Source of the DNA: an uncultured Erysipelotrichaceae bacterium | Lineage (GTDB): Bacteria > Bacillota_I > Bacilli_A > RF39 > UBA660 | NCBI GenBank assembly: GCA_902796215.1 | Contig: CADBNY010000071.1 | Span: forward strand, 1-7,092 | Reading direction: 5' to 3' | Length of the DNA stretch: 7,092 nt | In this document: one piece after another, positions 5,537 to 7,092 of the stretch | Numbering within the stretch: the first letter of the stretch is position 1 | How the letters are laid out: each line of letters opens with the position of its first letter | Translations under genes and position numbers: made by a program | The notes under the pieces: generated by a model | Told to the model about the DNA's origin: nothing | The model's database searches: none | Seen by the model: the letters and a program-made list of their open reading frames with translations, nothing else

Positions 5537-6133
5537 ATGAAAAATGAAAATGGGCCAATAAATTATAAATTATGGATTCCCTTATTATTAATTTTTATCA
5601 CTTTATTCGTTATTTTCTTTACTCGATTGAATAAAGAAGGACAAATTAAAATGAAGGTTAAAAGTACTTTGGAAAAAGTGGTTGAAAAAAGTGATTTAGA
5701 GACAGTTACTATTACTTATAATGTAATTGCTAAAAAGTGTAAGGATGAAGAAAATTGTGATCAGAAATCTAATAACATAAGTGATTTTCAATATGTAGTA
5801 TCTTGTAAAGGATCTATTGTTGCTGGCATTGATTTTCAAAAAATAAAAGTTGATGTTGATGAAAAAGATAAAAAAGTAATTGTTAAGGTTCCTGATGCTA
5901 CCATTATTGATGAACCTAATATTCATTCTATTAAATTTTTAAATGGAAATGAACTTTCTGCCTCAGAATTACCTAATGCTAGAAAATTATGTCAAGAAAC
6001 TGTAAAAGAAAAAAGTGAACTAGATCAAAAACTAATCCCTGCTGCTAAAGAGCAATCTAGAGTTGTTCTTGAAGAATTTTATAATCAATGGATTAAAGCA
6101 TATGATTCTTCTTATCGTGTGGTGATAGAATGA
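5537..6133 (+). CDS. DUF4230-family membrane-anchored envelope protein
   Basis: A 198-residue protein with a short cytoplasmic N-terminus, one membrane helix at about 12-29 and an extracytoplasmic domain. The domain matches the pattern I know as DUF4230: LEKVVEKSDLET (45-56), then YVVSCKGSIVAGID (86-99), KIKVDVD, KVIVKVPDATI (113-123), and a long C-terminal helix (about 145-187, Lys/Glu/Ala rich). The function of this family is unknown. Four cysteines lie outside the membrane (68, 74, 90, 152); Cys68 and Cys74 bracket an acidic insert. The start is the only one possible, because an in-frame stop lies at 5525-5527. AAAGGAG is 12 bases upstream, longer than usual. The next gene, a lipoprotein, is a paralogue 13 bases downstream. 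Family call is from memory of sequence patterns. Confidence 0.8.
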   Translation: MKNENGPINYKLWIPLLLIFITLFVIFFTRLNKEGQIKMKVKSTLEKVVEKSDLETVTITYNVIAKKCKDEENCDQKSNNISDFQYVVSCKGSIVAGIDFQKIKVDVDEKDKKVIVKVPDATIIDEPNIHSIKFLNGNELSASELPNARKLCQETVKEKSELDQKLIPAAKEQSRVVLEEFYNQWIKAYDSSYRVVIE

Positions 6134-6146
6134 GAGGTGTCTTATT

Positions 6147-6737
6147 ATGAGAAGATTTATTATTTTAATGGTTCTTTTTCTTTCGATTTTTTGTTTAACT
6201 GGATGTAGAAAAGATAAGGAAAAAGTTTTGGCAGAGAATATGAAGAAAATACATTTAACTGGTAATCTAGTAACCTATCAAGCTTATTATCATAATGTAT
6301 TAGAATATGATAAAAAAGCAGGATCTGGTATTACCCATTTATTTGAAGAAGATCGAAAATTATTTGCTGAATATACTGGAACAATAAAATTTGGAATTAA
6401 TTTATCAAAAGTAAAAATTAAGACTTCTGGAAGAGAGGTTAATGTTTTTATTCCAAAAGCTACTGTTATTGGTTCTCCAAATGTTGATAAAGATGATTTT
6501 ATAGAAGAAAATTTTATTGAATCTAGAGAAGGAATTAATAAAAATCCAATTACTGCAGATGATAGTGCTGCTGCATTTGATAAGGCTCAAGCTGAAATGA
6601 TGGAGAATGCCTCAAAAGATGAAGAATTATTGTCAAAAGCTCAGGAAAGAGCTAAGGTAATTATTGAAGAAAATATAAAACAATTTAGTGGATTGAATCA
6701 AAAAGATTATTCTGTTAATTGGGAATATGAACAATAG
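6147..6737 (+). CDS. Lipoprotein related to DUF4230
   Basis: A 196-residue protein with a lipoprotein signal peptide: MRRF, a hydrophobic core at 5-17 and lipobox LTGC (17-20), so Cys20 would carry the lipid and the protein would sit on the outer face of the membrane. Residues 73-113 line up with 86-129 of the gene before it: GTI..GIN..KVK here against GSI..GID..KIK there, then PKATVIGSPNV against PDATIIDEPNI. A charged helix follows at about 140-180, as in the partner. It is therefore a diverged tandem paralogue with a different anchor. AGAGGTG lies 7 bases before the ATG and overlaps the TGA stop of the partner, which suggests coupled translation and possibly a shared complex. No catalytic residues are evident and the function is unknown. 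Confidence 0.82.
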   Translation: MRRFIILMVLFLSIFCLTGCRKDKEKVLAENMKKIHLTGNLVTYQAYYHNVLEYDKKAGSGITHLFEEDRKLFAEYTGTIKFGINLSKVKIKTSGREVNVFIPKATVIGSPNVDKDDFIEENFIESREGINKNPITADDSAAAFDKAQAEMMENASKDEELLSKAQERAKVIIEENIKQFSGLNQKDYSVNWEYEQ

Positions 6738-6764
6738 AAAGAAATACTTTTATTTCTTTTTTTT
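6738..6764 (+). terminator. Terminator of the DUF4230 pair
   Basis: AAAGAAATA (6738-6746) pairs with TATTTCTTT (6751-6759) around loop CTTT, and the T-run continues to 6764. It starts directly after the TAG stop codon (6735-6737). The stem is almost all A-T but 9 bp long and perfect, with an ideal T-tail. Confidence 0.75.
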
Positions 6765-6800
6765 GGGTCTATGATTCGTAGGGTGACTTCTTCTACTTCT

Positions 6801-6806
6801 TATAAT
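6801..6806 (+). promoter_or_regulatory. Possible -10 box for the last gene
   Basis: A consensus TATAAT lies 25 bases before the last start codon, after the terminator. No matching -35 box is found at 16-18 bases (GTAGGG there), so the call rests on the -10 box and its position. Confidence 0.4.
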
Positions 6807-6831
6807 ATTATTATGAAAAAGGAGGTCATTT

Positions 6832-7092
6832 ATGAAAAAATTTATTACTGCCCATTATTCTCTTATCATGATAATTTTCTTTATTATATATAACATTCTA
6901 ATAAGAAAGTTAGAAATTTCTGGTATATTTTATCAAATTGCTATGATTCTTTTTATTATTTGTAATCTTATCGTACTTATTTTATTCAAAAAGGAAATAA
7001 AATGGAAAATACCTATTATATCTTTTTCTTTATTAGTATGGATATTTTCAAAAGATATTTTTCAACTTTTATTTTTGTTTTCTAATGTAATA
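6832..7092 (+). CDS. Multi-pass membrane protein, 3' end cut off by window edge
   Basis: The first 87 codons are open to the window end. A very strong Shine-Dalgarno (AAGGAGG, 6819-6825) lies 6 bases before the ATG; an ATG at 6813 is out of frame and sits before this site. The translation starts MKKFITAHYSL and has hydrophobic segments at about 10-24, 33-51 and 59-72, with a further one starting near 77. Basic residues (RK at 25-26; KK and K at 53-58) lie between some of them. This fits a small polytopic membrane protein. No motif or family is recognisable in the visible part. It lies after the terminator of the DUF4230 pair and probably has its own promoter. Confidence 0.8.
   Translation, partial: MKKFITAHYSLIMIIFFIIYNILIRKLEISGIFYQIAMILFIICNLIVLILFKKEIKWKIPIISFSLLVWIFSKDIFQLLFLFSNVI

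Noticed and set aside
5696..5926. Minus-strand open frame opposite the first DUF4230 gene
   Set aside because: Its product is Asn/Ile/Phe-rich shadow sequence, with no ribosome binding site, and the plus-strand gene has clear family motifs.
6131..6210. Read-through of the TGA at the end of the first DUF4230 gene, as in a mycoplasma-type code
   Set aside because: Read-through would run about 60 bases into the next gene and erase its lipobox frame logic. A ribosome binding site and start follow the TGA directly, and tryptophans elsewhere use TGG.
6405..6590. Minus-strand open frame opposite the lipoprotein gene
   Set aside because: It is a low-complexity antisense shadow without promoter or ribosome binding site.
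6765..6790. Small hairpin CTATG-ATT-CGTAG before the last gene
   Set aside because: Only 5 bp with one wobble and no flanking T-run or conserved context, so it cannot be told from chance.

Overview
The window looks like a chromosomal segment of a low-GC Firmicutes-type bacterium (Bacilli/Erysipelotrichia-like or a related gut lineage). The reasons are very AT-rich DNA with AT-ending codons, strong AGGAGG-type ribosome binding sites, sigma-A style promoters, T-tailed hairpin terminators, CCA-encoding tRNA genes and an outer-membrane-free style lipoprotein. TGA acts as a stop at 6131-6133, with the next gene starting 13 bases later, so the standard bacterial code fits better than the mycoplasma code. 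The organism makes peptidoglycan, since ddl and a murF-type gene are present. The lineage is an inference and I cannot name a species.

Layout. Positions 1-893 are a tRNA region. On the minus strand are a cut-off tRNA-Ser(GCU) with its own promoter, then a tRNA-Ile(GAU), tRNA-Asn(GUU), tRNA-Glu(UUC) operon with its own promoter and terminator. On the plus strand is a single tRNA-Lys(CUU) with promoter and terminator. The 300 bases between tRNA-Glu and tRNA-Ser contain no gene I can support. They do hold three terminator-like structures reading on the minus strand, one of which combines two crossing 8-bp helices (a possible pseudoknot).

Positions 935-5426 hold a four-gene minus-strand operon. 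In transcription order it encodes a single-pass membrane protein of unknown function, an alpha/beta hydrolase, a MurF-type Mur ligase and D-Ala-D-Ala ligase. The Mur ligase carries five predicted membrane segments in place of the usual UDP-MurNAc-binding N-terminal domain. Spacings are 21, 10 and 12 bases, and at the last two junctions the stop codon overlaps the next Shine-Dalgarno sequence. Ddl makes D-Ala-D-Ala and the MurF-type enzyme would attach it to the stem tripeptide, so the last two genes form consecutive steps of cell wall precursor synthesis.

Positions 5496-6764 hold a divergent plus-strand pair of related DUF4230-like envelope proteins, the first anchored by a membrane helix and the second a lipoprotein, followed by a terminator. 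The window ends inside a small multi-pass membrane protein gene (6832 onward). The region reads as a cell-envelope locus next to a tRNA cluster. I see no insertion sequence, CRISPR array, phage gene or defence system. The membrane-fused Mur ligase and the paired DUF4230 proteins are the most interesting items.
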